DNA of 48,022 bases from an uncultured Bacteroidales bacterium (GCA_949289565.1 CASEOO010000042.1:1-48022); one strand, 5' to 3'. Positions 1 through 7,483 are shown, counted from the stretch's first letter. Notes: generated by a model not told the origin, from the letters alone. Translations and numbers: made by a program.

Positions 1-1
1 C

Positions 2-217
2 AAGAAAAAATACGCGTATAAGACAAAAACAGATGATTTTCCGAAATTCGGACTTGTTGAAAAAACAGAGAAGTATGTAAGATATCATGATGACAGGGAA
101 ACAAAACTTCCTCAAGAATTGTATTTGTCCAAAGAATATAAGGTGGAGTGGGATCCTTCGGATGGACAGAGTGACTGGTATTTCCTTGAAATTAAGATCC
201 CGCAGAAATCTGAATGA
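2..217 (+). CDS. C-terminal end of an unidentified protein (cut by window edge)
   Basis: The frame is open from the first bases of the window to a TGA at 215-217 and gives 71 residues ending FLEIKIPQKSE. The 5' part lies outside the window. The residue mix is natural for a soluble or periplasmic beta-rich protein (alternating charged and aromatic residues), with no membrane segment in the visible part. I do not recognise the family. It is followed 73 nt later by a membrane-anchored unknown on the same strand, so both may belong to one accessory transcript. Confidence 0.55.
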   Translation, partial: KKKYAYKTKTDDFPKFGLVEKTEKYVRYHDDRETKLPQELYLSKEYKVEWDPSDGQSDWYFLEIKIPQKSE

Positions 218-290
218 TTTTTTAGAGTGTCGTAATTTGGCACTGTCGTCAATTATTTTTGCATTGTAAAAATCGGGATATTCGTTTTTG

Positions 291-983
291 ATGCGGAACA
301 GGTTTTCGATATGGATCTTGATTTTGTGCTGTCTGGTATATCCAGTTTGTTTTAAGTATTTTACGGCAAAAATTGATTTTATGGAACAGGTAAACAGAAA
401 TAAAAGGCAGACATTTGTGCCGACATTAGAAGATGAGTTTAGAAAATACCATGATCGACGAACAGGGATGATTATGCCAAAAGGAAGCCTTACTGTTTAT
501 GCTGAAGATTTTGGCGTCCCAAAGGAAGTCCTGAAACAAGAGGAAGATTGGTATAATGACGGACAACCCTCCCCGTTTGCGGATGATGAAGAATTCTATG
601 AAGCGTTGACTAAAGAGTATGGATATGTACCGAATATTTATAGGATGGATGAACAGACATACTGTTTTTACGCAGAGGACAGACCACACAAAGTTTGTGA
701 AAATGTCACTGTAAGAAGAACAATATCCATGACACTTTGGCGAGGATTGATGACAGTTGATTTTTATGATTATGCGGATTTGTCGCAATATGGAGATTAT
801 TCCGAACGGATAGAGGACATTCCTATAAATGAGTTGATAAAAGCATTGAAAGTCCGGACAGAAAATGGAGTATGGCGCAAAATGAAGAAGTTGTATAATG
901 GCAGACCGGACGCATTCGAAAGTTTCTATAAATTTGTTAAAGAAAACGGACTGACGCATAAATATCAAGTTTGGTTGCCATAA
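291..983 (+). CDS. membrane-anchored protein of unknown function
   Basis: This 230-residue protein begins MRNRFSIWILILCCLVYP. One strongly hydrophobic segment (about residues 5-22) follows a short basic N-terminus, so it is probably a signal anchor with the rest outside the cytoplasm. The remainder is acidic and aromatic with no motif I recognise. I chose ATG 291 over the TTG just before it. The stop at 981-983 is followed closely by the next gene on the same strand, suggesting joint transcription. The AT-rich codons and lack of a known family fit accessory cargo. An immunity or stress role would be a guess. Confidence 0.6.
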   Translation: MRNRFSIWILILCCLVYPVCFKYFTAKIDFMEQVNRNKRQTFVPTLEDEFRKYHDRRTGMIMPKGSLTVYAEDFGVPKEVLKQEEDWYNDGQPSPFADDEEFYEALTKEYGYVPNIYRMDEQTYCFYAEDRPHKVCENVTVRRTISMTLWRGLMTVDFYDYADLSQYGDYSERIEDIPINELIKALKVRTENGVWRKMKKLYNGRPDAFESFYKFVKENGLTHKYQVWLP

Positions 984-1000
984 TAAACGATAATGAGATT

Positions 1001-1363
1001 ATGTTAAGTGTCTATATGGGGGCTGTAAAATCTGGAAATTTCGATTATTACAAACCGTATTCCGGACAGGACAAAGATACTGCTTCCTATACTTATTGTC
1101 CTGACCGCATAATAAAGTCCGATATCGCTACTGGTGGAGATTTGGTCTGCCCATTATACTATGCAATATTGGACGACAAAGACTCTGTTCAGACAGATTG
1201 GGGTTGTTGGGTATTGAAAAAGACCAAACAGGACTTGATACAATTTGTACAAGATAATCATACTTGGGAGCCTCGTGTGCTTAAAGAAGTAATGAATGCT
1301 TTGAAAGACGGGGAAGAATACCTGCTTACAGCCTTTGATGATGGCTATGAGTTGAATGATTGA
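1001..1363 (+). CDS. hypothetical protein
   Basis: A 120-residue soluble protein starting MLSVYMGAVKSGNFDYY and ending AFDDGYELND. The start is ATG 1001. The frame is also open upstream to a TTG at 971 that would overlap the preceding gene, but ATG is the more likely start. It is acidic and rich in Asp and Tyr, with no membrane segment and no motif I can name. It ends 5 nt before the HD-domain gene at 1369, so the two are almost certainly translated from one message. Function unknown. Confidence 0.55.
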   Translation: MLSVYMGAVKSGNFDYYKPYSGQDKDTASYTYCPDRIIKSDIATGGDLVCPLYYAILDDKDSVQTDWGCWVLKKTKQDLIQFVQDNHTWEPRVLKEVMNALKDGEEYLLTAFDDGYELND

Positions 1364-1368
1364 TAAAT

Positions 1369-1857
1369 ATGACAATAGAAGAAACATTACAGATTGCGCT
1401 TGATGCGCACAAAGGGCAGAAAGACTTGGACGGGAAACCTGCTATCCTGCATCCTGTTGCAGTAGGACTTATGGGCAGCAATGACGCTGAAATCAAGGCA
1501 GGTTTCCTGCATGATGTGGTCGAGGACTCGGATCTGACGATTGATGATTTGCGCCGGAAAGGTGTGGATGAAGACGTGCTTGCTGCATTGGAACTGCTGA
1601 CCCATGACAAGGAAACGGACTATTTCGAGTATGTGTACAGGATAGCCCATTCCGGCAACTATACTGCTATTCATACCAAAATCAATGATTTGAAACACAA
1701 TTTTGACCGAGGCAGGAAGTCTTACAAGAGGGCAAAGGAACTTAACGACACGGAAAGGGCGGAACGCATTGCCAAAATCAATGAGAAGCATCGGAGAGCC
1801 TTGCAGATCTTCGGGTATATACCTCTTTATAACAGTCTGGAAAGCATTGATTTCTAA
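1369..1857 (+). CDS. small HD-domain protein, (p)ppGpp hydrolase-like
   Basis: The 162-residue product matches the hydrolase half of RelA/SpoT proteins and stand-alone alarmone hydrolases. The metal ligands are visible in the right order: His28 (in LHPVAV), His48-Asp49 (in FLHDVVEDSD) and Asp107 (in KINDLKHN). Glu52-Asp53 sits where these enzymes carry their ED pair. There is no synthetase or regulatory domain, so the likely reaction is removal of the 3'-pyrophosphate from guanosine alarmones or a related nucleotide. ATG 1369 is preferred over a TTG 9 nt upstream. It lies at the end of an accessory three-gene run. Another nucleotide substrate is possible. Confidence 0.75.
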   Translation: MTIEETLQIALDAHKGQKDLDGKPAILHPVAVGLMGSNDAEIKAGFLHDVVEDSDLTIDDLRRKGVDEDVLAALELLTHDKETDYFEYVYRIAHSGNYTAIHTKINDLKHNFDRGRKSYKRAKELNDTERAERIAKINEKHRRALQIFGYIPLYNSLESIDF

Positions 1858-2448
1858 AAACCGAGGGGGTAGAGTAGAGTGCCGGCAATCGGCACAGGGT
1901 CAAATCTAATCAGTCTGTACCCTAATACCGCCTGATGTAACTCTTCACCCGTTCAACCTTGCCGAATCGTATGCGTTTGTACGCCTTGACTCTGACAAGC
2001 CTGATAATCTCCGCCCTAATGGAGATTATGACGAATTTGCAATTTGTTCTCTTTTTCATATTGGATTAAATAGACTATAGCTGTAGAACAATTGGCTCCT
2101 CGCATAATTACCTCCCCTCGGTAGAGTTCAAAAAAACAGACATCCATTTAGGGATAGATGCCTGCCTTATTTTGCTATAGTCACTCCAATATGACATCGC
2201 AAAGATAATGATAATTTTCAGAACGGCAATATTTTTGACTTTCCTTTGCGATTTTTCGCGGAATAGTACTCCTTTAGTACACCCTGCTAAAAATGAAAAG
2301 AGGGCGGGTCAAAAGTCACGAAGTGACCGCGACTGGAAGGAGCGAGCTCCCCCTAATAGGGGGTGCAGGGGGTTAGGATGGGGCCAGTCTTTCGCAGAAA
2401 GACGATAGATGGTGACTCAAAGCCCCTTTTGAGTCACCATCTATCGTC
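1858..2448. other. non-coding, hairpin-rich stretch
   Basis: I see no convincing gene here. It contains several inverted repeats: one at 1879-1895 (GTGCCG/CGGCAC), one at 2004-2029 (ATAATCTCC/GGAGATTAT), one at 2315-2327 (GTCAC/GTGAC), a near-palindrome at 2349-2363 (CCCCCTA/TAGGGGG), one at 2387-2403 (GTCTTTC/GAAAGAC), and the long one at 2401-2448. A TATCTTTG box on the minus strand (2200-2207) could start a leftward transcript, but no protein lies in its path. The GC-rich segment 2300-2400 resembles, from memory, structured intergenic DNA of Bacteroides conjugative elements. That resemblance is not proof. Confidence 0.5.
2401..2448. terminator. long perfect inverted repeat, 21-bp arms
   Basis: Bases 2401-2421 and 2428-2448 are exact reverse complements around a 6-base loop (2422-2427). 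The repeat ends one base before the 13-bp tRNA-like core at 2449. If DNA left of 2449 once followed the tRNA-Leu gene directly, this would be that gene's transcription terminator read leftward. Alternatively it is the end structure of a second element. There is no clear T-run. Confidence 0.55.
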
Positions 2449-2461
2449 GTACCCGGAGCCG
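2449..2461. other. candidate attachment site, left end (attL)
   Basis: GTACCCGGAGCCG here is identical to 10400-10412, which is the 3' end of the tRNA-Leu gene on the other strand (discriminator base, acceptor strand and part of the T stem). The two copies are in the same orientation and enclose the replication and recombinase genes. This is what integration at a tRNA 3' end leaves behind. Identity stops after 13 bp, in keeping with the short cores used by serine recombinases. Confidence 0.6.
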
Positions 2462-2854
2462 AGTTGTTTTCGAACCAATTTCTTGCTGATTTAGAGCGGA
2501 TTTGGGCTTTGCGATATTACATACCTGACCCGAATAGACCGGATTATTCGGAGAATATATGAAGTGATTTCTATGCTCGAATCGAAATGATTTATATGGT
2601 AATTACATTGTGGTTTTTATCTGTTTTTCTCTTTCCCATGCCCGTATATAGAGGGGAGGAAGTGTTAAAAGTAACAACTGTTATCCACCTTATTTTTCTA
2701 GACGCGATAGGCAGGTATAATAGACAACATGCAGTCCGGTATGATGATTTTCTTTGAGGATTTTTGCTGGATTTGATGTTACTATACTTGACTTTTTTGC
2801 GGTGCTTACTATATATCACTATAAGGACAGGCAAATCGCGCCTGAAAAGTGACT
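2462..2854. other. left end of the element, no independent gene
   Basis: No stand-alone gene is convincing here. The first 98 bases stay open in the frame set by the attachment core and stop at TGA 2560-2562. In a circularised element these codons would follow the recombinase gene directly and give it a tail starting AELFSNQF. The rest is AT-rich upstream DNA of the small gene at 2855 and could hold the replication origin for the nearby initiator, but I could not identify a nick site. Confidence 0.45.
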
Positions 2855-3022
2855 ATGAAAACATATAAACGACAGTACCGAGAACTGGACGACACGACCA
2901 AAGAGAAGATTTCGCAGGCAAATCGGAACAGACCTAAATCAGAAATTCATCGCCAGCGCATAAGCCAAGCCATGAAGGACTATTGGAAGACGATTCCTCA
3001 CCGTCCGGCAAGTGGCATTTAA
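2855..3022 (+). CDS. small basic NUMOD3-like protein
   Basis: A 55-residue protein starting MKTYKRQYRELDD, with a core of the form KISQANRNRPKSE...RISQAMKDYW. This repeats the K-I-S-x-A-x-K/R pattern of NUMOD3-type DNA-binding helices found in homing endonucleases and in small proteins of Bacteroides mobile elements. It is strongly basic, so DNA binding is the natural inference. It lies 70 nt upstream of the replication initiator on the same strand and may help it recognise the origin. Assignment is from the motif pattern only. Confidence 0.6.
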   Translation: MKTYKRQYRELDDTTKEKISQANRNRPKSEIHRQRISQAMKDYWKTIPHRPASGI

Positions 3023-3092
3023 CCAATTATCAAGGTTAAGTTTTCGGTTTTTTGAGGACAGACAATAATAACAAGGGAAATGAACAACAGGA

Positions 3093-4070
3093 TTGATAAC
3101 ATTAGACCGTATAAAGATAATCGCACCATTGGAATGTGTTGCTATCATCAGACAAGAGGCATTCGAGGTCAAGACAAAGAATAATGCTATAATATCAATG
3201 TCATACACACAGACAAGCCCGTGCAAATTATATGTTGAGGTAGACTATAAGGAACAGGAAACGGTAATTGAGTTCACGGGCAAAATACTTATGGACGCTT
3301 ACCCTGAACTCATCAACAAGGACAATATAACAAGGTGCTTTGACCATATCAATCGTATGGGATTCTGTCGTGTGGATGTAGATATGGTATTGGAGTATGG
3401 CAAGGTCTGTTCAATGGACGTCACCAAAGATGTGCCATGTACAGATGTTGCTGCCCTGTCAGAATGGCTGCGCACGCATATCGTCAACCACCGGAAATAT
3501 CTCGCACGGAACATCGGCGGCAACTTGACCATAGAAAAGAATGTCCGGACGAAGGCGTACAGGAGACGGCTGACGGTATATGACAAGGAAAAGGAGTTGA
3601 GGCGTGCCGACAATCAGGGTTTCATGGCATCCTTGACAGACCATGAATGCCTGTTGTCTTATTTCAGGGGCAGAATCCGATTTGAGTATAACCTCAACAC
3701 CAAACAATCCATAAGGCAGGTTTTGAATATCGGGGACACAACCATAAATTCTATATTGGGTTCGGATGCAAGACCAATCTATGATTTCGTAAACGATGTC
3801 ATTTCCGAGGATAGGGAGGCGGATTCGGCTTGCCTGTCATGGACAGACAGAAAGAACCTTGCCCTGCTTCGGGATTGCGATATGGATTTGTCAAAGGTCG
3901 AGACGGAAATCCGGACTTATGCGTCAAAAGGCTCACACCTGTCGCAGATGATAAAGCCATATCGTGAGTTATGGTCAAGGATAAATGGCAAGAAGGCTGA
4001 ATTCAAGACAAATCTGCTCGGATTATTGCTTGAGACGACAATCATGCTTCCTCTCCTGTTCGTATGGTAG
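3093..4070 (+). CDS. replication initiation protein, filamentous-phage gene II/X-like
   Basis: A 325-residue protein with the layout of the phage/plasmid gene II/X replication family: an N-terminal DRIKIIAP strand, a central LTVYDKEKEL motif (a Tyr close to the position expected for nicking), and then IRFEYNLN. Such proteins nick one strand at the origin and start rolling-circle replication. I chose TTG 3093 because the family-like N-terminus begins there, and the first in-frame ATG, at MSYTQTS, would remove a conserved strand. A TGA at 3081-3083 closes the frame upstream. The hydrophobic C-terminal end (LLGLLLETTIMLPLLFVW) is odd and may be an altered tail. Confidence 0.65.
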   Translation: MITLDRIKIIAPLECVAIIRQEAFEVKTKNNAIISMSYTQTSPCKLYVEVDYKEQETVIEFTGKILMDAYPELINKDNITRCFDHINRMGFCRVDVDMVLEYGKVCSMDVTKDVPCTDVAALSEWLRTHIVNHRKYLARNIGGNLTIEKNVRTKAYRRRLTVYDKEKELRRADNQGFMASLTDHECLLSYFRGRIRFEYNLNTKQSIRQVLNIGDTTINSILGSDARPIYDFVNDVISEDREADSACLSWTDRKNLALLRDCDMDLSKVETEIRTYASKGSHLSQMIKPYRELWSRINGKKAEFKTNLLGLLLETTIMLPLLFVW

Positions 4071-4171
4071 TGTGTCAAAACCGGGAATGTATCAGTTTAA
4101 TGCATGAAAAAAGGTGATATACCCCATGTCAGATGTATCACCTTATCATTTTGTATTAATTTGATATTCTC

Positions 4172-4588
4172 CTATCTTTTCTTCATCTCGTGATGCCAAC
4201 CGTCTTCATCCCCGGCATCAGAATGCATGGTCATATCTGTATCTGTGATTAATATAACCTCATATTCATTCGGATAACCCTCAGCATCGGTAAATGAGAT
4301 TATCTTTCCGTCAAAGGTGTATTGATATGTTTCAGGGCTTTCTCCGATAAAACAAAAAGACATTTTGGACTCATCAAATACCAAATATTCTTCTCCTTAG
4401 GCAGGTTTGTCTTCTGTCAGCATTTTCCCGGATGACATCAAATATTCCCGGACAACATCCAAAGTACCGATGAGAGGATTGTCCTCATTATCGGTTCCGC
4501 TATCCGGGTCATCAGTGACTTCGGGATATTACACCATAAACACGCCTATGCCTAACAGAAGCATAATTGCATATACCGTATTTTTCAC
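4172..4588 (-). pseudogene. broken lipoprotein gene with two in-frame stops
   Basis: Read leftward from GTG 4588, one continuous frame gives a signal peptide (VKNTVYAIMLLLGIGVFMV), a TAA at 4531-4529, then an acidic stretch starting YPEVTDDPDSG. A second TAA follows at 4399-4397, then YTFDGKIISFTD and a natural end at 4172. The frame is never shifted, and all three pieces look coding and fit one secreted, lipocalin-like protein of about 137 residues. The first stop sits exactly where a lipobox Ser-Cys would be expected. It is immediately downstream of two intact lipoprotein genes of similar build, so it is probably a decayed third member. Confidence 0.65.
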
Positions 4589-4623
4589 AATCTTGTATAA
4601 TTGCAGGTTGTTTTAATTTTATC

Positions 4624-5151
4624 TCATGGTAATTTGGACAGTGTGGCGACATACCTTATCTCATGCAGGTTCCCGTCATATCCAAGCCAATCTGTGATTG
4701 GGTCATAATTGAACATCTCTCTGAACTGATACCCGAGGACGGTGGCCGCATCAATCTCTATGTAGACATGCCCGTCCGATACGCTGCCCAATGAACCGGA
4801 CTCGCCCGTTTCGGGATTTCGGATTTTCAGTTCTCCTCCTGAATACTCCCATTCGGCGACTTTTGTCCCCATTACATACAGACAGCCGTCATTGCTGAAG
4901 TTATAGGTAATCATGGCGCCTAAGCCTCCACTCATGGGGTCATAGAATTCTTTGGTCGAATTGTCTTCCATCAGGCATACTATGCCCAACTCCAACTTGT
5001 TGAACTCTATCAGGCTGCCGTCATAATAGAAATCGTTGCTGGATATTGACCAATTACCGGCAATATCTGCATTGTCGGTCTTGTCTTTGTCGCATGAGCC
5101 TGCCATGACACCCAAGCAGAGTACCATGACCGTATACAGTAATCGTTTCAT
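4624..5151 (-). CDS. lipocalin-like lipoprotein
   Basis: The 175-residue precursor has a type II signal: basic MKRLL, a hydrophobic stretch, and a lipobox ending AGSC with Cys20 as the lipidated residue. DKDKTDN follows; acidic residues after the cysteine are typical of surface-exported Bacteroidetes lipoproteins. The mature part opens with ADIAGNWSISS, the G-x-W start of lipocalin-like domains, and is rich in short beta strands. It ends GNLHEIRYVATLSKLP, matching the end of the neighbour upstream (GNVHELKEVYVFSKQ), so the two are paralogues. They are 42 nt apart on the minus strand and probably co-transcribed. Ligand unknown. Confidence 0.75.
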   Translation of the reverse strand: MKRLLYTVMVLCLGVMAGSCDKDKTDNADIAGNWSISSNDFYYDGSLIEFNKLELGIVCLMEDNSTKEFYDPMSGGLGAMITYNFSNDGCLYVMGTKVAEWEYSGGELKIRNPETGESGSLGSVSDGHVYIEIDAATVLGYQFREMFNYDPITDWLGYDGNLHEIRYVATLSKLP

Positions 5152-5193
5152 AAGTTGATATTTTTGTGAAATTATTAAGGCTGCAATATATGT

Positions 5194-5799
5194 TTATTGT
5201 TTAGAGAACACGTAAACTTCCTTTAATTCGTGGACATTCCCGTCTCGTCCCGACCAAAAATCTATATCAGTTTCCGGGGAGTCAATTTCATGGTCGCTTA
5301 TGTAATATCCCTTACATTTATACGTACCGTAGGTCATGCAAAGATTGTTGCCTGAAATTGTAAACAGGTATGACTCTTTGTCCGGGGCATCGGCGGCGAC
5401 CATTAAAACCTGACCATTTTGAAAAGACCACCTCAAAGGAAAATCCTCGTCATGGATACCTTCTTCAGACCAAAATGTAGCAGTTCCGTCCTCTTTGAAA
5501 ATAATGCCCAAATCAAAATAAAATTCAGGACCGTTCTCGCTGACATCATAAATATCCTGACCGTAGGAACTACTTCCGGATGTCAAGAAATAGCAGTATT
5601 TTTCGGCAACATTTACAGGGATTTTCTCATTGTCATAATAGTAATCTGTTGTTGATTGGTACCATGTTCCCACAATGTCCGATGCCTCTTTTATTGTTGT
5701 AGGCGGAGGTGTAGATGAGCTAGTACTTGAGTCTTTGTCGCATGAGAAGAAGATGCAGCCAAGCAGAAGGAGCATCAGTGTGTTAAGTTTTTTAAGCAT
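5194..5799 (-). CDS. lipocalin-like lipoprotein
   Basis: A 201-residue precursor starting MLKKLNTLMLLLLGCIFF, with lipobox FFSC and Cys20 as the modified residue. A Ser/Thr/Pro linker follows (about residues 24-36), then a lipocalin-like domain opening with DIVGTWYQSTTDYYYD. The start DIxGxW...YYYD and the end GNxHExxxV...SK are shared with the 175-residue protein downstream, pointing to gene duplication inside the element. It is first in a leftward run of two intact genes and one broken gene. The product is expected at the outer membrane or cell surface. Its role in the element (binding, protection or fitness cargo) is not visible. Confidence 0.75.
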   Translation of the reverse strand: MLKKLNTLMLLLLGCIFFSCDKDSSTSSSTPPPTTIKEASDIVGTWYQSTTDYYYDNEKIPVNVAEKYCYFLTSGSSSYGQDIYDVSENGPEFYFDLGIIFKEDGTATFWSEEGIHDEDFPLRWSFQNGQVLMVAADAPDKESYLFTISGNNLCMTYGTYKCKGYYISDHEIDSPETDIDFWSGRDGNVHELKEVYVFSKQ

Positions 5800-6161
5800 A
5801 ATAATGATGGGTTATACCTCCCGCCTCTCGGAGGTTGTCCTGTTATAAGAAAGTGTGAGGCTGATTCCGTTTATCTTATAGGAGGTTGTGGCTAACCCGA
5901 ATGCGAATAAACGACCCAATACCTCACACCCGTATAGATTGAGGTATCAGGAGCTACAACGCCCCTTTGCCACATGGTCTACACAAGAATGAGTGCTGTC
6001 CGTTAATCCCCGCATTCAGAAAATTGCCACATTTCCTATAAGGACTTACGAAAACACTTCCGTATGTTATTCACCGGAATTCCGGCACGACAAAGGTAAG
6101 CATTTTCGCGATACGGACAACACCCATATTGAAGGTATTGACCTGCAAATTAAATGTTTTT
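5800..6161. other. intergenic region between lipoprotein and HAD genes
   Basis: I find no gene here. A short inverted repeat lies near 5816-5835 (ACCTCC/GGAGGT) in what would be the leader of the lipoprotein transcript. The region must hold the start signals for the leftward lipoprotein genes and any terminator for the HAD gene ending at 6162. I could not find a clear promoter box of the TAnnTTTG type for the lipoproteins. Confidence 0.4.
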
Positions 6162-6911
6162 TCAAGATAGCAGGTCTATGATTTGGATTGGGCTTGAACA
6201 GTGTTCCCCTTTTTTCAATTCTTCCGTTTCGTTTACATTTTCGCAGTCCCATGTTGCAGCGACAAACCGTATTCCTGCACTCTCAGCCATCTTCCTGTCC
6301 TCCAACGAATCCCCGATGTAAATGGCATCATCCTTCGGAATTCCGCCCAATTTATTGAGAGCCATGTCTATCAGTTTCGGGTCCGGTTTCCGGTGATACA
6401 GCTGCCACCCTACAATACCGTCGCAGTCAATGTTGAAGAAGCTGAATGCGGCTTTTATTATGTCAGTTTTGGCGGAACTGACGATACCGACTTTGATACC
6501 GCTGTCCTTCATCCATGAGAAGACACTTTTCCATCCGTCGTAAAGGGTGTACTGACGGACTATTTTGCTGCATATCAGGTCGAAATCCTTTGCTTTGCGA
6601 GCTTCCCTGTCAATCCTGGTGTCGAATATTGTACAGTCAAAGTCAATCAGGACAGCCTTCGGTCTGATTGTATGCCGTTGCCTTTCGGCAGCCTTACGCC
6701 CTCTCATGCCCTTTGCAGAAATGAGGACACCTTCTTTTATAGTCGCTTTGCCGTTGATGTACGGTTTGTCGGGGGTGATGCCATAATTCCGGAGCGACCC
6801 GTACGAGACCCCCAATTCCTCTTTGGTAAATTTTGAGTATATCGCAGCCACAGAGCCGAAGTAATAGTCGTTGCCGCCGAACCTAAGATGAATGATTTTC
6901 CTGTCAGCCAT
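6162..6911 (-). CDS. HAD-family phosphatase with an extra N-terminal domain
   Basis: The 249-residue protein has all HAD motifs: D90-F-D92-C-T94 (nucleophile and acid), Ser145 in GIVSSAKT, Lys175 in HRKPDP, and the acidic pair in GDSLED (Asp201, Asp205). The spacing fits a cap-C1 phosphatase of the phosphoglycolate phosphatase/PpaX type. The substrate cannot be told. About 85 residues precede the HAD part (FGGNDYYFG, GSLRNYG and others) and look like a separate small domain. ATG 6911 (MADRKIIHL) is preferred to the ATG at 6938 because a consensus promoter box (6926-6933) lies between them, so transcription would start after the upstream ATG. Confidence 0.75.
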   Translation of the reverse strand: MADRKIIHLRFGGNDYYFGSVAAIYSKFTKEELGVSYGSLRNYGITPDKPYINGKATIKEGVLISAKGMRGRKAAERQRHTIRPKAVLIDFDCTIFDTRIDREARKAKDFDLICSKIVRQYTLYDGWKSVFSWMKDSGIKVGIVSSAKTDIIKAAFSFFNIDCDGIVGWQLYHRKPDPKLIDMALNKLGGIPKDDAIYIGDSLEDRKMAESAGIRFVAATWDCENVNETEELKKGEHCSSPIQIIDLLS

Positions 6912-6925
6912 ATTCTCGTTTTCCG

Positions 6926-6956
6926 CAAATATACGCATTTATGACAAATACTCAAA
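6926..6956 (-). promoter_or_regulatory. promoter of the HAD gene
   Basis: On the minus strand a TTTG (6956-6953), a 19-nt spacer and TATATTTG (6933-6926) form a full Bacteroidetes promoter. It overlaps the upstream ATG at 6938 and supports translation from 6911. Confidence 0.65.
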
Positions 6957-6969
6957 ATATGTCATAAAT
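6937..6969. promoter_or_regulatory. inverted repeat, candidate operator
   Basis: ATTTATGACA (6937-6946) and TGTCATAAAT (6960-6969) are perfect 10-bp inverted arms 13 bases apart, lying across the leftward promoter. The heptamer TGTCATA occurs again at 6992-6998 in the rightward promoter. The arrangement suggests one regulator acting on both divergent transcripts. Confidence 0.5.
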
Positions 6970-6972
6970 ATA

Positions 6973-7004
6973 TTTGCATATATTAAATAAATGTCATATC
7001 TTTG
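6973..7004 (+). promoter_or_regulatory. promoter of the 7029-8430 gene group
   Basis: TTTG (6973-6976), a 20-nt spacer and TATCTTTG (6997-7004) match the Bacteroidetes housekeeping promoter exactly. Transcription would begin around 7011, just upstream of ATG 7029. Confidence 0.7.
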
Positions 7005-7028
7005 TATCAAGATAATAAAGGAACAGCA

Positions 7029-7370
7029 ATGAGAGCATACGACTTCAAGGCAGCGGTTGACGAGATAAGGAAAAGCGGTGGCAGCAGGCAGACCTTATAT
7101 ATAAGGGAAGCATGGAGAGACAGGTGCATGACAATCTTCGGGTATGTGGACGGGAGTGCAGAGGTGTTTGAGGAGACTCATCCATACATGGCTTTCAATT
7201 CCGTTGCGGAGGCAGTTTTAGCACTCAATAAGATACAGGGCGAGTATGACAAAGCCCTCGACGAGAGCAGAAAGGCATTCTCCAACAGGCAGGCAGAGGT
7301 AAAGGTCGAGTCATGCTCAATTGCAGAATGGTATGCCACAGCACCGAGAGGGACATATTTCGGAGACTGA
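7029..7370 (+). CDS. hypothetical protein of a mobile element
   Basis: A 113-residue soluble protein starting MRAYDFKAAVDEIRKSGG and ending APRGTYFGD. The start ATG 7029 lies about 18 nt after the predicted transcription start. Residues 70-95 (LALNKIQGEYDKALDESRKAF) look helical. No catalytic motif or membrane segment is visible and I do not recognise the family. It leads a compact rightward run of small proteins ending with a serine resolvase, a layout common in Bacteroides mobile elements. Confidence 0.6.
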   Translation: MRAYDFKAAVDEIRKSGGSRQTLYIREAWRDRCMTIFGYVDGSAEVFEETHPYMAFNSVAEAVLALNKIQGEYDKALDESRKAFSNRQAEVKVESCSIAEWYATAPRGTYFGD

Positions 7371-7408
7371 TGCAGGAACAAGTTTAACAATATCAAAAGA
7401 ATAAAGCC

Positions 7409-7483
7409 ATGAATAATACGATGATAGTAACGAGGGACAGCAGGACAGTCACGAGGATTGCGATTATAGGAGAAGCGGCATGA
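7409..7483 (+). CDS. 24-residue leader-like peptide
   Basis: ATG 7409 opens a frame encoding MNNTMIVTRDSRTVTRIAII and four more residues, ending in TGA 7481-7483. That stop overlaps the ATG of the next gene (7480) in an ATGA junction. The overlap suggests translational coupling: ribosomes finishing the short frame could restart on the SH3 protein. The peptide may have no function of its own. Confidence 0.4.
   Translation: MNNTMIVTRDSRTVTRIAIIGEAA

Noticed and set aside
87..269. 60-residue frame near the window start
   Set aside because: It overlaps the better-coding partial frame 2-217 in another register and has no plausible start context.
2208..2408. 66-codon frame ending AGQKSRSDRDWK...SFAERR
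   Set aside because: It runs through GC-rich hairpins and into the 21-bp inverted repeat. Its composition follows the repeats, and such frames recur as spurious calls in mobile DNA.
2592..2834. 80-codon leftward frame in the left end of the element
   Set aside because: AT-rich chance frame, no start signal, no recognisable motif, and opposed to the neighbouring genes.
3080..3184. Short frame MNNRIDNIRPYKDN starting at an ATG
   Set aside because: It overlaps the replication initiator in a different register. The initiator's own frame continues a family-like N-terminus from TTG 3093.
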